This document shows positions 34,241 to 45,312 of a stretch of DNA of 64,000 bases, one piece after another. The stretch's first letter is position 1. Each line of letters opens with the position of its first letter. The notes below the pieces were generated by a model. It saw only the letters and a program-made list of their open reading frames with translations. It was not told the DNA's origin and did not search any database. Made by a program: the position numbers and the translations under genes. Source of the stretch: Cololabis saira (taxonomy: Eukaryota > Chordata > Actinopteri > Beloniformes > Belonidae); the NCBI RefSeq assembly GCF_033807715.1, contig NC_084596.1, positions 37,224,879-37,288,878 on the forward strand, read 5' to 3'.

Positions 34241-37200
34241 TCACCCATAGTCAAAATCCCCCCGCCGCGGGGGAACGACAGCCCGACCCCTACGGGTGCG
34301 AAAAACCGGGGTCGAGGGGGGCGGGGTCGAAGGTGCGGCCGCACCAACTGCAGATCCGGGGGGCCGACGCGCCAACAGCGGCGCGGGCCTCTCAACCGGG
34401 GGCAGGGACGAGGGTCCAGGGGGCCGGCCCCTACGAGGGGCTTGTGCCAACTCCAATGGCCGGGAAATGTCCACGTGGGCCGGCTTAACCCTATCCACCG
34501 AGACAGTCTCAGGCCTACCGCCCATGTCCACAACCAAGCTCTTAACCCCGTGCTGCAGGACCCTAAACGGCCCGTCGTAGGGAGGGCGCAGGGGGCCGCG
34601 GTGGGCATCATGGCGAACGAACACGAAATCCGTCGAGCGCAGACTGGTGGGCACCTTGAAGGCGGGGGAGCCGTGCTGTGATGTAGGGATGGGCGTGAAC
34701 GCCCCAGCGGCCTCCAGCAGGGCGGCGCGCTGCGTGGCTGCCGACCAGGGGGCAGTGGCGCTCGGGATGAAATCCCCCGGAACCCGCAGGGTCTGCCCGT
34801 AGACCAACTCAGCAGAAGAGGACTGCAGGTCTTCCTTGGGGGCGCACCTCAGGCCCAGGAGGACCCATGGGAGTTTATCCACCCAGTTGCCATCCGTTAA
34901 GCTCGCGCGGAGGGCTGCCTTCATCGAACGGTGGAACCTGTCCACCAGGCCGTTCGCCTGGGGGTGGTAGGCCGTGGTGCGGTGTAGTTTGACCCCCAAA
35001 CCGTCCGCGACCGCGTTCCATAGCTCCGCAGTAAACTGCGGGCCGCGGTCCGAGGAGAGGTCGGAAGGGGTCCCGAAACGCGCAACCCACGTCCCGATGA
35101 ATGCCCGGGCCACGTCGGAAGAGGTTGTCGAGGCGAGGGGAATGGCCTCGGGCCAACGGGTCGTCCTGTCGACCACCGTGAGGAGATAGGTGAAGCCCTG
35201 CGAAGGGGGCAGCGGACCAACCAGGTCGACGTGAACGTGGTCGAACCTCGGCTCGGGAACAGTGAAGGTTTCAAAGGGGGCCCTGGTGTGACGGTGCACC
35301 TTAGCCCGCTGGCAGGCCACACACGCGTCGACCCACGCCCTCACGTCCTTCTTCAGCCCTTGCCACACGAACTTCTGAGAAACCAACCTAACGGTCGGCT
35401 TTCTGCCAGGGTGGGAGAGATTGTGCACCGCCTCGAACACGCCCCGCCTCCAGTCAGCAGGAACCAGCGGTCGAGGCTGGCCAGTAGAGAGGTCACACCA
35501 CAGTCTGACACCCGAGTCACCGACCGCGACCTCCTCCAGGCGCAACCCGGTGTCGGAGGCCCTGAGGGCCTGGATCCCGCGGTCCGAGGCCTGGTCCGCG
35601 CTCATGCCTGCGTAGTCGACACCCAACTGGACCGCCCCTACAACCGCCCTGGAGAGGCAGTCCGCGACCACGTTGTCCTTACCGGCGACGTGTCGGACGT
35701 CGGTGGTGTACTCCGATATAAACGCCAACTGGCGCTGCTGGCGGGCAGACCACGGTTCAGCTACTTTAGACATGGAGAACGTGAGGGGTTTGTGGTCCAC
35801 GAAAGCCGTAAACTCCCGACCCTCCAGGAGGAAACGGAAGTGGCGGATTGCCAGGAAGAGGGCCAGGAGTTCCCTGTCGAACGCACTGTATTTGCGCTCT
35901 CTGGGGGTCAACTGGCGGCTGAAAAAGGCGAGCGGCTGCCAGGCGCCGCCGACCCACTGCTCATGCACTGCGCCGACGGCGTAATCCGACGCGTCGGTTG
36001 TGACTGCCACCGGAGCCCCAGGTGCCGGGTGAGCCAGCAGAGCCGCCTGGCTCAGGGCAGCCTTGGTGGCCTCGAACGCGGCCTCCCTCTCGGCCGTCCA
36101 GTCGACGGCCTGGTTGGCAGACTTGCCTTTGAGAGCCTCGTACAGCAGGTGCATGGTGTGGGCCGCCCGGCGGATGAACCGGTGATAAAATGTCACCATC
36201 CCGAGAAATTCTCGGAGCGCCCCAGCGGTATCCGGGCGGGGAAAAGCAGCAACGGCCTCCACCTTCGACGGAAGGGGGGCGGCCCCGTCCTTGTTGATGA
36301 GGTGCCCAAGGAAGTGGATTGAGGGCAACCCGAACTGGCACTTAGCCGGGTTTACGATGAGGCCGTGCTCGCTGAGCCGTGTGAAGAGGCCTCGGAGGTG
36401 CGCCAGGTGCTCCCCCTCCGAGGAGCTGGCGACGAGAATGTCGTCCAGGTAGACGAAAACGTAAGGCATGTCCCTGAGCGCCGAGTCCATCAGCCGTTGG
36501 AAGGACTGAGCCGCATTCTTAAGTCCAAACGGCATGCGCAGAAACTCGAATAAGCCAAACGGCGTGACTACGGCCGTCTTAGGGACGTCAGCGGGACGCA
36601 CGGGGACCTGGTGGTAACTACGCACCAGGTCCACCTTAGAAAAAATCAGCTTACCCGCCAGGTGCACGGAGAAGTCCTGGATGTGCGGGACTGGGTAGCG
36701 ATCGGGAGTAGTGGCGTCATTCAAACGGCGGTAATCGCCGCACGGCCGCCACCTACCCCCTGGCTTGGGGACGATGTGGAGCGGCGACGCCCACGGGCTG
36801 TCCGAACGCCGAACGATGCCAAGGCGCTCCATGTTGGCGAACTCAGACCTGGCGACCTCGAGCCTCTCGGGGTTGAGCCGCCGGGCCCTAGCATGGACCG
36901 GGGGGCCCTCGGTCACGATGTGGTGCTCCACACCATGTTTGGTCGTGGCCGCAGAGAAGGTGGGTTCAGTCAGGCTGGGAAACTCACCGAGGAGGATCTG
37001 GTAGTTGTCCCCCTCCGAGAGCGAGCCGGAGAGCCCACTGCAGGTCGCCTCCCCAGAAACACACGCGATCGTGGAGAAGGTCAGCGCGTCAACAAGGCGG
37101 CCGTTCTTGACGTCCACCAGCAAACCGTGCGCGCACAAAAAATCAGCGCCGACGAGGGGGAAAGATATGTCAGCAGTGACAAAGTCCCACGTGAATCGCT

Positions 37201-37471
37201 GACCCCCAAAACACAAGTCCACGGTCCTCGTGCCGTAGGAGCGGATAGGGGTGTTGTCTGCAGACGTCAGTGGCGGCCCTTGGGAACCACCGGCGGTGTC
37301 GTCCGCCGTAGCCGGCAGCACACTCCTCTGTGCGCCGGTGTCGCAGAGGAACTTGAGTCCAGAGATGGCGTCTCGGACAAACAACAGCCGGTTCGTCGTG
37401 CCTGCGCTCACGGCTGCTACTGAGCGCAGGCTCTGGCGTTTCCCGCCGCGTAGGTACAGGGGGGACGGCAC
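34241..37471 (-). CDS. pol: Gypsy Pol polyprotein
   Basis: 1076 codons, open throughout, reached from gag by -1 frameshift. Domains (approximate residues): aspartic protease with DTGA at 44-47; reverse transcriptase with YLDD at 341-344 and FGLKNA; RNase H with TTDASD near 493 and DRELLA near 534; integrase zinc finger H683, H687, C717, C720; integrase core D749 and D808, with the third catalytic position D844 (GLVDRFHR) instead of Glu; GPF-type C-terminal motif (YDGPFRVL). It copies the element RNA into DNA and inserts it. The Glu-to-Asp change probably impairs integration by this copy, although every frame is open. The stop lies just before the purine tract. Confidence 0.95.
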   Translation of the reverse strand: MPSPLYLRGGKRQSLRSVAAVSAGTTNRLLFVRDAISGLKFLCDTGAQRSVLPATADDTAGGSQGPPLTSADNTPIRSYGTRTVDLCFGGQRFTWDFVTADISFPLVGADFLCAHGLLVDVKNGRLVDALTFSTIACVSGEATCSGLSGSLSEGDNYQILLGEFPSLTEPTFSAATTKHGVEHHIVTEGPPVHARARRLNPERLEVARSEFANMERLGIVRRSDSPWASPLHIVPKPGGRWRPCGDYRRLNDATTPDRYPVPHIQDFSVHLAGKLIFSKVDLVRSYHQVPVRPADVPKTAVVTPFGLFEFLRMPFGLKNAAQSFQRLMDSALRDMPYVFVYLDDILVASSSEGEHLAHLRGLFTRLSEHGLIVNPAKCQFGLPSIHFLGHLINKDGAAPLPSKVEAVAAFPRPDTAGALREFLGMVTFYHRFIRRAAHTMHLLYEALKGKSANQAVDWTAEREAAFEATKAALSQAALLAHPAPGAPVAVTTDASDYAVGAVHEQWVGGAWQPLAFFSRQLTPRERKYSAFDRELLALFLAIRHFRFLLEGREFTAFVDHKPLTFSMSKVAEPWSARQQRQLAFISEYTTDVRHVAGKDNVVADCLSRAVVGAVQLGVDYAGMSADQASDRGIQALRASDTGLRLEEVAVGDSGVRLWCDLSTGQPRPLVPADWRRGVFEAVHNLSHPGRKPTVRLVSQKFVWQGLKKDVRAWVDACVACQRAKVHRHTRAPFETFTVPEPRFDHVHVDLVGPLPPSQGFTYLLTVVDRTTRWPEAIPLASTTSSDVARAFIGTWVARFGTPSDLSSDRGPQFTAELWNAVADGLGVKLHRTTAYHPQANGLVDRFHRSMKAALRASLTDGNWVDKLPWVLLGLRCAPKEDLQSSSAELVYGQTLRVPGDFIPSATAPWSAATQRAALLEAAGAFTPIPTSQHGSPAFKVPTSLRSTDFVFVRHDAHRGPLRPPYDGPFRVLQHGVKSLVVDMGGRPETVSVDRVKPAHVDISRPLELAQAPRRGRPPGPSSLPPVERPAPLLARRPPGSAVGAAAPSTPPPSTPVFRTRRGRAVVPPRRGDFDYG

Positions 37472-38226
37472 TTGCTCGCCTTAGCGCCAAAGCGTGCATG
37501 GTAATAGCACATACCAGAGCCGGCGCCGCCGTCAGCAGCAGTGAGTCCCTTCTTGGTCGGCGTGTCGCCACCCGCAGGTGTATAGCTGCGTGTCAGGGCC
37601 AGCACCTCCGGGGTGCAACGTTGAGCAGCCAGGAAAAAACGATCAGCCTCCAGGGCGCGGGGCTCCGTAATAACAGTGTTGGCCAGAGCTGTCTGAACGC
37701 GAGGAGGCATGTGGCGGAGGAACAGCTCAACAAAAAGAAAGTTGGGCTCCTCTGCACCCAGCAGGTTCAACATCACCTCCATCAGCTCGGAAGGTTTGCT
37801 GTCCCCAAGTCCCTGGATTGCAAACAGCCGTCTGGCCCGTTCTGCCCGCGACAGCTCAAAAGTCTTGAGGAGGTAAGCTTTAAAAGCCTCATATTTATTC
37901 CGGGCTGGAGGGGTGGTGATGAAACTCACCGACCTGGTCGCGGTGGAACTCCCCAGCGCCGAGACAACGTGGTAATAGCGCGCATCGTCGTCTGTGACGT
38001 TGCGGAGCGCGAACTGCGCCTCGGTCTGGGCGAACCATGCCGCCGCTGATGTCTCCCAAAACTCCGGCAACTTCAGAAAAGTAGCGTTGTTTGCCATGTT
38101 CGGTTCAGTCTCTGAGTCTTCAGCGAGACTGACGTCGGGGTCACCAGTGTGGTGCCGAAGAACGGGAGTCGGAGGCGGAGTATGAATGTTGAAAGCCGGC
38201 GCGAGCCGTTTATTAACATCAGCCAT
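37417..38226 (-). CDS. gag: Gypsy Gag, with possible N-terminal extension from the LTR
   Basis: Capsid protein of the element. The internal ATG at 38097 ([14 protein letters not shown]) gives 226 residues. The frame is also open back through the primer site into the 5' LTR to an ATG at 38226 ([15 protein letters not shown]), giving 269. Core features: LPEFW....WFAQTEAQF near the start, a helical capsid-like body, and a C-terminal [18 protein letters not shown] zinc-type C-H-C-C motif. It overlaps pol by 55 bp. Confidence 0.9.
   Translation of the reverse strand: MADVNKRLAPAFNIHTPPPTPVLRHHTGDPDVSLAEDSETEPNMANNATFLKLPEFWETSAAAWFAQTEAQFALRNVTDDDARYYHVVSALGSSTATRSVSFITTPPARNKYEAFKAYLLKTFELSRAERARRLFAIQGLGDSKPSELMEVMLNLLGAEEPNFLFVELFLRHMPPRVQTALANTVITEPRALEADRFFLAAQRCTPEVLALTRSYTPAGGDTPTKKGLTAADGGAGSGMCYYHARFGAKASKCRPPCTYAAGNARACAQ
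37438..37444 (-). promoter_or_regulatory. Slippery heptamer for -1 ribosomal frameshift
   Basis: On minus the heptamer is G GGA AAC in the gag frame, exactly the X XXY YYZ pattern, 18 bases before the gag stop at 37417-37419. Pol lies in the -1 frame relative to gag, as this shift requires. Confidence 0.75.
38132..38146 (-). promoter_or_regulatory. Primer-binding site, tRNA-Trp
   Basis: On minus, one base after the 5' LTR, comes TGGTGACCCCGACGT. It is complementary to the 3' end of vertebrate tRNA-Trp including CCA, over 15 bases. Confidence 0.8.
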
Positions 38227-38338
38227 TCAAACCACAACAACACTGAACGGGAAGCGTAACGTCCGTCACTGCGCCCTATCCGGGCGGAACCACATTAACC
38301 CGCAGAGGGTTCCTAAGTGAATTATGTAACCCACTACA
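38148..38338 (-). repeat. Gypsy 5' LTR, unit 3
   Basis: 191 bp, TG...CA. It encodes the first 26 residues of the possible gag extension; the AATAAA signal overlaps codons 4-6 of that extension. Confidence 0.95.
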
Positions 38339-38342
38339 CCAT

Positions 38343-39196
38343 ACCCCATACTAGAAGTGCAGAAGATATTTATTCAGGAGTCTAACTTCATTAATATTCA
38401 TGCTCATGATGATATCTAGTGGAGCTAGAAGCACAACAGTCTAAAGACAGCTGTGATGTGGACTGATATGAGATGTCTGATATGAGGGAAGGCTTCCCTT
38501 GCATTCCTTTCATCCCTTACTTATCATATACGATAAAGTTGTTAATGTAATTTATAAAGTTGCAAATTACATTAACAACTTACCTCTGTCAATGAGTAAT
38601 TGAGTAGCCAATGAGATCCAATGTGAGCCAATTAGATGTCGGTTATGTCCCGCTCCCTTGCGGTAGATTGACTCAGCCCTGATTTGACACTCATTTTTAA
38701 ACTGCAAAAAGAAAAAGTGTAACCGTGAAAAATGGTTTTAAAACCAAGATGTTTTTAGAACTGATGGCGAGAAAAGAAAAGTATAATACGGCACGATGAT
38801 CTTGGTTCTTGGTGTCTTGGTTACAGATTCTGGGTTTTAGATTGTCTGATCTTGGGTTTTGATTCTCAGTATAGTTGCCGTTGAATTGACACTATTGAGA
38901 GTGTCCCTGCAGTGCATGTAAGGCTTTAATAACAAAAACAGGGGTGGAATGGTTCTGAAAGAAAACACATTTGGACTTTTTGAAAGCAAGAGTCATGGAG
39001 AGGCGAAGGACAGGCCTTTCCCTTTTGTTTGACACATCAATACCTGTGGAGCTCTTCAAGACTTTCAAAATTCCCGAAAATCAATCAGAAGATTTGCTGC
39101 ACAATAGGCACTATAAGTCCCCGTTTGAGAATGTTCACACAGTTCTCACCTGCTGGTCATTGATGTATAAATGCATTTGGTGTCCGTAGATGATTT
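38343..39196. other. Single-copy sequence right of the array
   Basis: No homology to the repeat units. A 72-codon frame (38971-39189, non-ATG) has no recognisable domain. Confidence 0.35.
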
Positions 39197-39590
39197 GGCA
39201 GCACGGTGGCTTAGTGGTTAGCACTGTTGCCTCACAGCAAGAAGGTTCCCGGTTTGACTCCCAGGCCCAGCAGGACCTTTCTGTGTGGAGTTTGCATGTT
39301 CTCCCCGTGCTTGCGTGGGTTTTCTCCGGGTACTCCGGTTTCCTCCCATAGTCCAAAAACATGCATGCTAGGTAAATTGATCATTCTAAATTGCCCGCCG
39401 TAGGTGTGAGTGTGAGTGTGTCTGGTTGTTTGTGGGGACTGCGGGTGGAAACTAGCAATTCTGCTAAAACCTGGTGTATTTACACTGCTTAATGTAGTGT
39501 TCATGAATATGCATTGTCCCGTCTAAATAAACTTTGAAATCTGTTTATAGTCCTTTTTAATTGATTACTCTGTATCCAAATCCAAGCGCT
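39197..39590 (+). mobile_element. tRNA-derived SINE
   Basis: 5' end GGCAGCACGGTGGC; Pol III A box TGGCTTAGTGG. The B box is degraded (GGTTTGACTCC). The conserved body (GTTTGCATGTTCTCCCCGTG) leads to a 3' end ACTCTGTATCCAAAT. It is the parent form of the reversed fragments at 17325 and 32926. Confidence 0.8.
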
Positions 39591-39854
39591 GACAGAATAT
39601 TTAAAATCAGTTCTTATGGATATAAGACATCATCCCTGTCACAGCCAGTCACAAAACAATATTTTGTGACACCACTCCCAGTAAAACCACAATATTTTTT
39701 ATCAATACAGTTTTAGATTAGTATTATAAATATTACTTTGCTATACAAATGAATAATAATAATAAGCACATCAAATCCAGCAGTTCAAGTGACATCCGTT
39801 GTTTAAACAGTGTTTTTCCAACTATGAATATGAATTTCACGCTTGGAACTATAC

Positions 39855-39895
39855 TGTGTGTGTGTGTGCGTGTGCGTGTGCGTGTGCGTGTGCGT

Positions 39896-39932
<37 letters not shown>
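39855..39932. repeat. (GT)n / (GTGTGC)n microsatellite
   Basis: Alternating GT with regular GC interruptions, about 78 bp. Confidence 0.95.
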
Positions 39933-40507
39933 CCTGACCTATAGAGAAACCAAGACACACTGCAGGAGCGGTAACTAATTGTAAGCGTTATTTATTTATA
40001 TGTTGAAACAGATGACAGAGTTTGTAATTAAGCAGCAGCAGACAGCTTTCTAGTGCTGCAGAAAAGACGCGGAGGAGAACAACAAATAATCTCATGAGAT
40101 CATTTCTAATTACTGGACGTGTGTGCATGTGCAGGTCGCATGTGTGTCCTTGTGATTGTCTCCAGGAAGTCGGCCTGCAGCATGTCGTGAGCGCCCTCCC
40201 GTGGCTGTTAGAGGAACTGCAGCACGTGACAGCCTGGCAGCCATTTTACTCTCACAAGGCTCACGTGCACGACTCTCCACGCTCTCCAGCACTGAAGGTA
40301 GAAGCCCCATCTGTCAGACACACATTACATGCTATGTTGATCTTTATCATCATATCAAGTAAACAGTGAGGTGCAGGGACACGGAAGTTTTACATGAAGC
40401 AGTTTTAAAACTGGCAGCAGTGTTTCTTTGTATTTTAATTCAATGCATTGCATCTTTATGCTGGAGAACATGTTTCCGTCAGTGCAACAACCATTATATG
40501 TCTACTG
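39933..40507. other. Unassigned sequence
   Basis: No gene or repeat recognised. Short frames around 40094-40369 have no domain. Confidence 0.35.
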
Positions 40508-40829
40508 CAGGGGCGGAGCAGGGGTCCCAGCCTAGGGTGGGTGAAGCATTCTAGATGGGCCCTTGTGGCCTAAGCATCCCCGTTAAAACATAATCGCTAA
40601 AAAAATGCCACAGATCAGCCCCTCTGACACACAACCACAGCACGCAGGCGACACGGTCAGAAGAACCATCACATGAGGTTTCAGCACCAGGAATTTACCA
40701 GTCATTATGTCAAACCTAATTATAAGCCTAATGCAGACTTTAAGATATAACTATCAAACTGGAGATAAAAATCAAATGACATTCAGTGATGTCTATGGAC
40801 GCCCATTTCCGCCAGTAAAAGAAAAAAAT

Positions 40830-41020
40830 AAGATATCCCCACGGTAAGTCATAATTATGACATAAAAAGTCATAATTATGACTTCTATCTCATAATTTCA
40901 ACTTTTTATCTCATAATTTCAACTTTTTATCTCATAATTATGACTTCTATCTCATACTTTCGACTTTCTATCTCATAATTTCGACTATCTATCTCATAAT
41001 TATGACTTATCGTGGGGATA
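40830..41020. repeat. TCATAATTATGA inverted array
   Basis: Several copies of a 20-24 bp AT-rich unit (CATAATTATGACTT and CTCATAATTTC variants), bounded by inverted ATATCCCCACGGTAAG-like arms. Confidence 0.7.
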
Positions 41021-41380
41021 TTTTTATTTTTAAGGCTAAGTTTTCATCTTAGCCATAGATGTCAGATTCGCCGAGTAGCACAATTCAGACACACGTGTTC
41101 AACCTCCACGACAACAGTTTACAATGTGCGACGACATGTATTTCACACAATGACCGAGCGACACGGCGGTCAAACAGCAACAAACAATATAGGAAAGGCA
41201 ATATATTCAGCGTCATGCCAATGTTATCAGAAATAATGAATATTATGACAGCTTACCAATGATGGTTTCATCCAGCGGTGAGAACCACAACAACAAAACA
41301 TATTTCCATCCGGGGGGGGGGTACACATTTAACATTCAGCCGGATCTTCATCGCCTCTGATGCGACAACTGGCTAAAGGG

Positions 41381-41489
41381 TGATTTATGGTTCTGCGTTA
41401 CACCAACGCAGAGCTTACGGCGTAGGGTTGCGTGGACGCGCACCCTACGCCGTAAGCTCTGCGTTGGTGTAACTCAGAGCCATAAATCA
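41381..41489. repeat. Near-perfect hairpin MITE
   Basis: Left arm TGATTTATGG...GGCGTAGGGT pairs with right arm ACCCTACGCC...CCATAAATCA over about 48 bases with few mismatches around a 12-base loop. Confidence 0.85.
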
Positions 41490-41751
41490 GGCTTAAAAGT
41501 AAACAGACAACATGCGCGAACGTACCCGTGCATGACAGGCAGACACACAAGGGGAGAAGGGAATATTTCTTTCATTTTTATTTTTTAAACAACTTTATCC
41601 TTATGAACGCAATTGTTATATAGTCCAACTTTCCTTATTTTATTCAGAACACTTTTTTTTTTCCTCTTCAGCGTGGGCCCCCACGGAGCAGTGGGCCCGG
41701 GGCGGCCGCCCCCCCCCCTGCCCCCCCGCCTGCTCCGCTAGTGGTCTACTG

Positions 41752-42296
41752 GTACAAAGTATGACAAAATCATTACAGAAGACTACATGAAGAATAAGTT
41801 ATTTCAGAATTTTAACATATCTTTTATATAAAAACACTTTCTGGAACACCTGCAGGGTAAGCTGAGCAACCTTAGATCATCACAAAACTGCTTGTTATAC
41901 TGCCCATCAGTGTGGCTTACCCTTCAATATCTGTGATCAAAGTTATACATAGGATGTTTATAAATCTCCAAGTTAAAGTTAAACTCATTGATGGAAGTAG
42001 AAAAACTGCCAGGATTCAAGTGTGCATTGCAATATTTACATTGTATATTTACCCGGGGAGAATGCAATGTCAATTGCGTCGTAAAATGATTGATGTTTGT
42101 TTCTTGTGGTCAGAGCATGAAATTCAGTTTGTTCAAGTTCTGTTTCCAGGAAGTATTACAGTCTTCAGTTCAAACATCTGTTTTTTTGATGCATCAGAGA
42201 TCCAGCCTTAAAGAGAAAAGTAGGAGTTTCGCTGATAAAACGGGCATAGTGACCATTCATCACCTTGCATGTTTCACTGGCCAGTCATTCAGTCAT
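41752..42296. other. Unassigned sequence
   Basis: No gene or repeat recognised. Confidence 0.35.
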
Positions 42297-42917
42297 TCAG
42301 TCTGAAGCTTCTTCACCTTTGATCCAATACAGACCACAACATATAGGACATACAAAAATAATCACATAAAGTACTATATTATAACTGATGTTATTTTTAT
42401 TTTCCCTGCAGTGATTAACTAAACATAAATCAATTTTACTTAACTGCACATAAATAATTTCTTTGGCAACTAAACAACCAATTTCAAGCCTTGTATTTGT
42501 CACTTGGTCCTCAGTGTACAACTGTGAAATGACTTGTGCAAACAGGCACAACAGGGGTGCACGGATGACTGCAAACTGGATGCAAAATGAAATCAAGCAC
42601 CCCGTCATGGGACGGTGGGAGACGGTCCATCGCCAGAACGCTTCGCCAAAACGCCCAGCCGCATGAACGGCGAGCCAAAGCTTTTGTGGAAAAAAAGTAC
42701 CACCAGGTTTGTGACCACAATAGTCACAATAGGGGCCAGAGCCTGACTGGACTGGCAGTATTATGAATGTTCTCCCTTGATTTAGGGCACTAGCCGCCCA
42801 GCAAATCTTGTGGCATCCTACTGGAGCCCGGCCAACGTTTCTGCAAACAGCAGCAGCGATGGCAGAATTCAGGCCATCGCTGCTGCGTGTGTCCCCCTGG
42901 AGGAACCAAAAGACCAT
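42297..42917 (-). other. Unassigned 206-codon ORF
   Basis: Opens with ATG in good Kozak context (AGAAATGG). Hydrophobic near the C-terminus (YNIVLYVIIFVCPICCGLYW could span a membrane), with several Cys pairs. Near the start it contains an inverted repeat (CAGCGATGGC ... GCCATCGCTG). I do not recognise it. It may be a chance frame or transposon-derived. Confidence 0.25.
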
Positions 42918-43649
42918 TTCTTTCCATTCCTTAGTCGTTGTTTCTGTTAATCAGCACTGACTGAATAAAGCAGTGAGTGACCAGAGGCAGTGGGAATTTG
43001 TAGCTTGATGCAAATCCTGAAATTGAGGACGGGGACTGTCCTCAAGATTGCTGAATGCTTTTTGAGAGCACGGTTCGGAAACACTGTCATTGGGAAGGAA
43101 TTACATGTGTGTTATACAGTTTTACCAAAATCTCTGTGGAAATGTTTTTGGCACCAGTAGGGACCATGTTTGGATGAAAGGGAGCCGCTAGCTCTACCTG
43201 GCTAGCCAGCTTAGTTAGAATGTAGCATCCATTAACTCTGACGTTAACTACGATGCTAATTCTATCTACTCTTCTGCTTAAACACAGTTTTAAAGATTTG
43301 CATGCACCTGGTTTTGGATTGCATCAAAGGCTTTCTTCTGAATCTTTAAAATCATCTATTTGGTAGGTTATTCAAGGCACTGGTTACTCCTCACCCCCAT
43401 GTCTGGATTTCCATTCTGAAAAATGCTACATTCGATTATTTAAAAAAAAAAAAAAAAAAGGTTTTCATTGTTATCTGTAAAAATCTGTACATTGCTTTTC
43501 ACTGCTAATATTTGAAATGAAATTTTCTTAGTGTATCTGTCATTTGAGAGCAAGTTCACACCTTTCATACCGCCCCAGCACTCAGAGCCATGGGACACGG
43601 CTGACAGTAGACTATGTTTCGATAACTTTAAGACTCAAGCCGTCAGAAT
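42918..43649. other. Unassigned sequence downstream of ankrd33-like gene
   Basis: No gene seen; poly(A) tract at 43441-43459. Confidence 0.35.
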
Positions 43650-43664
43650 TTAGAATATAAGCTC

Positions 43665-44664
43665 TTTATTTTTGGATCTGCTTTTCAGATTCTCCACAAA
43701 GTTGTAACAAAGCCCCAGCTCACTCTTCAGCTCATCTGTCAAATAGAGTAGCAGCTTGTCTTCCTTGAAAATGCCTTTTATGCTCTGCATCAGTCTAGAC
43801 TGACTTTCTTTGACCTTGTCCCACATGTTTGACAGCACTGCCTGGCTTCAGTCTTCTTTAGAAACCCACAAGCAATCTTTGACTAGCTCTGTCAGTGCTC
43901 CATCCTGTTAAACCCCCCTGACTGGCTCTGACATGCCCCCCCTTTGATATCGCTCTCTTTCAAGTCTTATTCTCAGACTTTACAATGCTGCACTTTATGA
44001 CCAATATTTCCTTGATAGTAAACCTTCACCTGAGAAGGACCTTACAGTTTGTTGTTCTCGGACTTAAAACAAAATTGGTCTAAAGAATTTATACCTGAGT
44101 TTTTTTTTTTTTACAGAAAAGTGAATTTTGCCACTGATGTGTGACTTTGCATGCATGGTGCAAAGAAAAAAAATAACCCTCTAGAATATCATAGGACCAA
44201 CTGTTGTCTCATAAAATTCATCAGTTTTTTATGTTTACATTTTTTCCAGTAAACTGACACCCTAACACTTTGTGCATGGCTGCTCCTCTGTCACATGTTT
44301 TTTAATGCAGTATAACACATGAAAACAGCAGTCAACATGAAAACCAGAAATAAAAATGCATCTGCATCTTTGCAATAATTTAAAATAGAATTATGGATGT
44401 GTATGTTTTCCCTCTGTGATCTAATGGCTCCCACAAAGTACACACAATGAATGAAATCGGGTAGAAACAAGGCAACGAGTTGACCAATGTCAGCAATCTT
44501 ACCAAGCAAAGTGTTCTTATTCTATTCATATCGCATTTTCAGTTTTCTAGCACTGCGACAATGGTTTGTGAGAGGTATGGGAAGGATTTTCAACAAGATA
44601 CGTTCACCTTCCGTGTGTAAGTTTCACAGAATCATAACCTGCTTTGTTTTGTCTGTCGTACTCT
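43665..44664 (-). other. ankrd33: Probable 3' UTR of ankrd33-like gene
   Basis: AATAAA on minus at 43670-43665, 1 kb after the stop codon, is the nearest clear poly(A) signal I see. A 62-codon minus frame overlaps the signal (43650-43838, VLSNMWDKVKESQSRLMQ) without a recognised domain. The end of the transcript is inferred. Confidence 0.4.
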
Positions 44665-45312
44665 TCACTTCCTTCTCGTCAGTGTTAGCAGCCTTTGCCT
44701 CTCCTGCCTCTCCAGCTTCTTCATCTTGTAATCCCATTTGGGGATCTGGAGCGTGTTCTGGTTACTGGAGCTTCTGAGTTTTGCTGGTGCGAAGCTTGCA
44801 GGAGGAGCCTTGCAGAGAGTCAGCTTTGGCACAACAATGCCGGGACGCACACTGCTCCTCCTCAGCATGTTCAGTGGCAGGAGGCTGGCTCGTCTAATGG
44901 CCACCGTAGAGGCCGTGGCCACGTCGCTCAGCAGCTGAGGCTGCAGGCTTGCCCTGCGATCCCTCACCTTTGGAATGAGGAGGACACGCGAGTTCTGGAA
45001 AAATTTCTTGTAGTTGTTTAGTCTGTCAGGACCCAAGCGCTTCAGCTCTGCCACCCTTTGTCGCCTTAAAATCTCCTGTACTGCTTGACGGCGTTTTCCA
45101 ATGCACGGCGGGCTGCCCGGACACACGGTGCGACAGGCAATAGCTATGAGTGGACTGGATATGCTGGTGGTGATTTTGACCATGTGGTCCAGAACACCAT
45201 TATCCACTGGGTTGACTTTGTTGTTCATGGAGAAACTGTTAGGGCAGCAAGAGAAGCAGTTGGTCAAACCCCTCCAACAGCCCTTTGGTTCCTGGGCTTG
45301 GGACACCAGCTC
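44665..45312 (-). CDS. ankrd33: ankrd33-like exon 5 (last)
   Basis: 215 codons plus stop TGA; Cys-rich start ([11 protein letters not shown]), then the basic C-terminal region with VVPK and IPKW motifs. Confidence 0.92.
   Translation of the reverse strand, partial: ELVSQAQEPKGCWRGLTNCFSCCPNSFSMNNKVNPVDNGVLDHMVKITTSISSPLIAIACRTVCPGSPPCIGKRRQAVQEILRRQRVAELKRLGPDRLNNYKKFFQNSRVLLIPKVRDRRASLQPQLLSDVATASTVAIRRASLLPLNMLRRSSVRPGIVVPKLTLCKAPPASFAPAKLRSSSNQNTLQIPKWDYKMKKLERQERQRLLTLTRRK

Larger units (their letters stand above)
34034..38338 (-). mobile_element. Complete Ty3/Gypsy LTR retrotransposon, CsRn1-like
   Basis: 4305 bp on minus: 5' LTR 38148-38338, primer site, gag, pol in one ORF, purine tract GGGGGGGCTGG next to the 3' LTR 34034-34224. 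Both LTRs start TG and end CA. The two LTRs differ at one of 191 bases, so the insertion is young. The flanking CCAT at 34030-34033 and 38339-38342 is a 4-bp target duplication. No envelope ORF. Domain order protease, RT, RNase H, integrase is that of Metaviridae. tRNA-Trp priming and a C-H-C-C gag motif are, as I recall, hallmarks of the CsRn1 group; a tree would settle this. Confidence 0.95.
40508..41743. mobile_element. hAT-type non-autonomous element with nested foldbacks
   Basis: Ends CAGGGGCGGAGCAG and CTGCTCCGCTAGTG form short inverted repeats. GTCTACTG flanks both sides (40500-40507 and 41744-41751), a perfect 8-bp duplication. 1236 bp, no transposase. Inside are a TCATAATTATGA-rich inverted array (about 40830-41020) and a strong hairpin MITE (41381-41489). 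Confidence 0.8.

Noticed and set aside
35231..36322. 363-codon plus frame and others opposite the Gypsy pol
   Set aside because: Antisense of a GC-rich coding region; the minus strand carries all recognisable domains.
39733..39960. Thr-His/Arg-Val repeat peptides
   Set aside because: Translation of a GT microsatellite.
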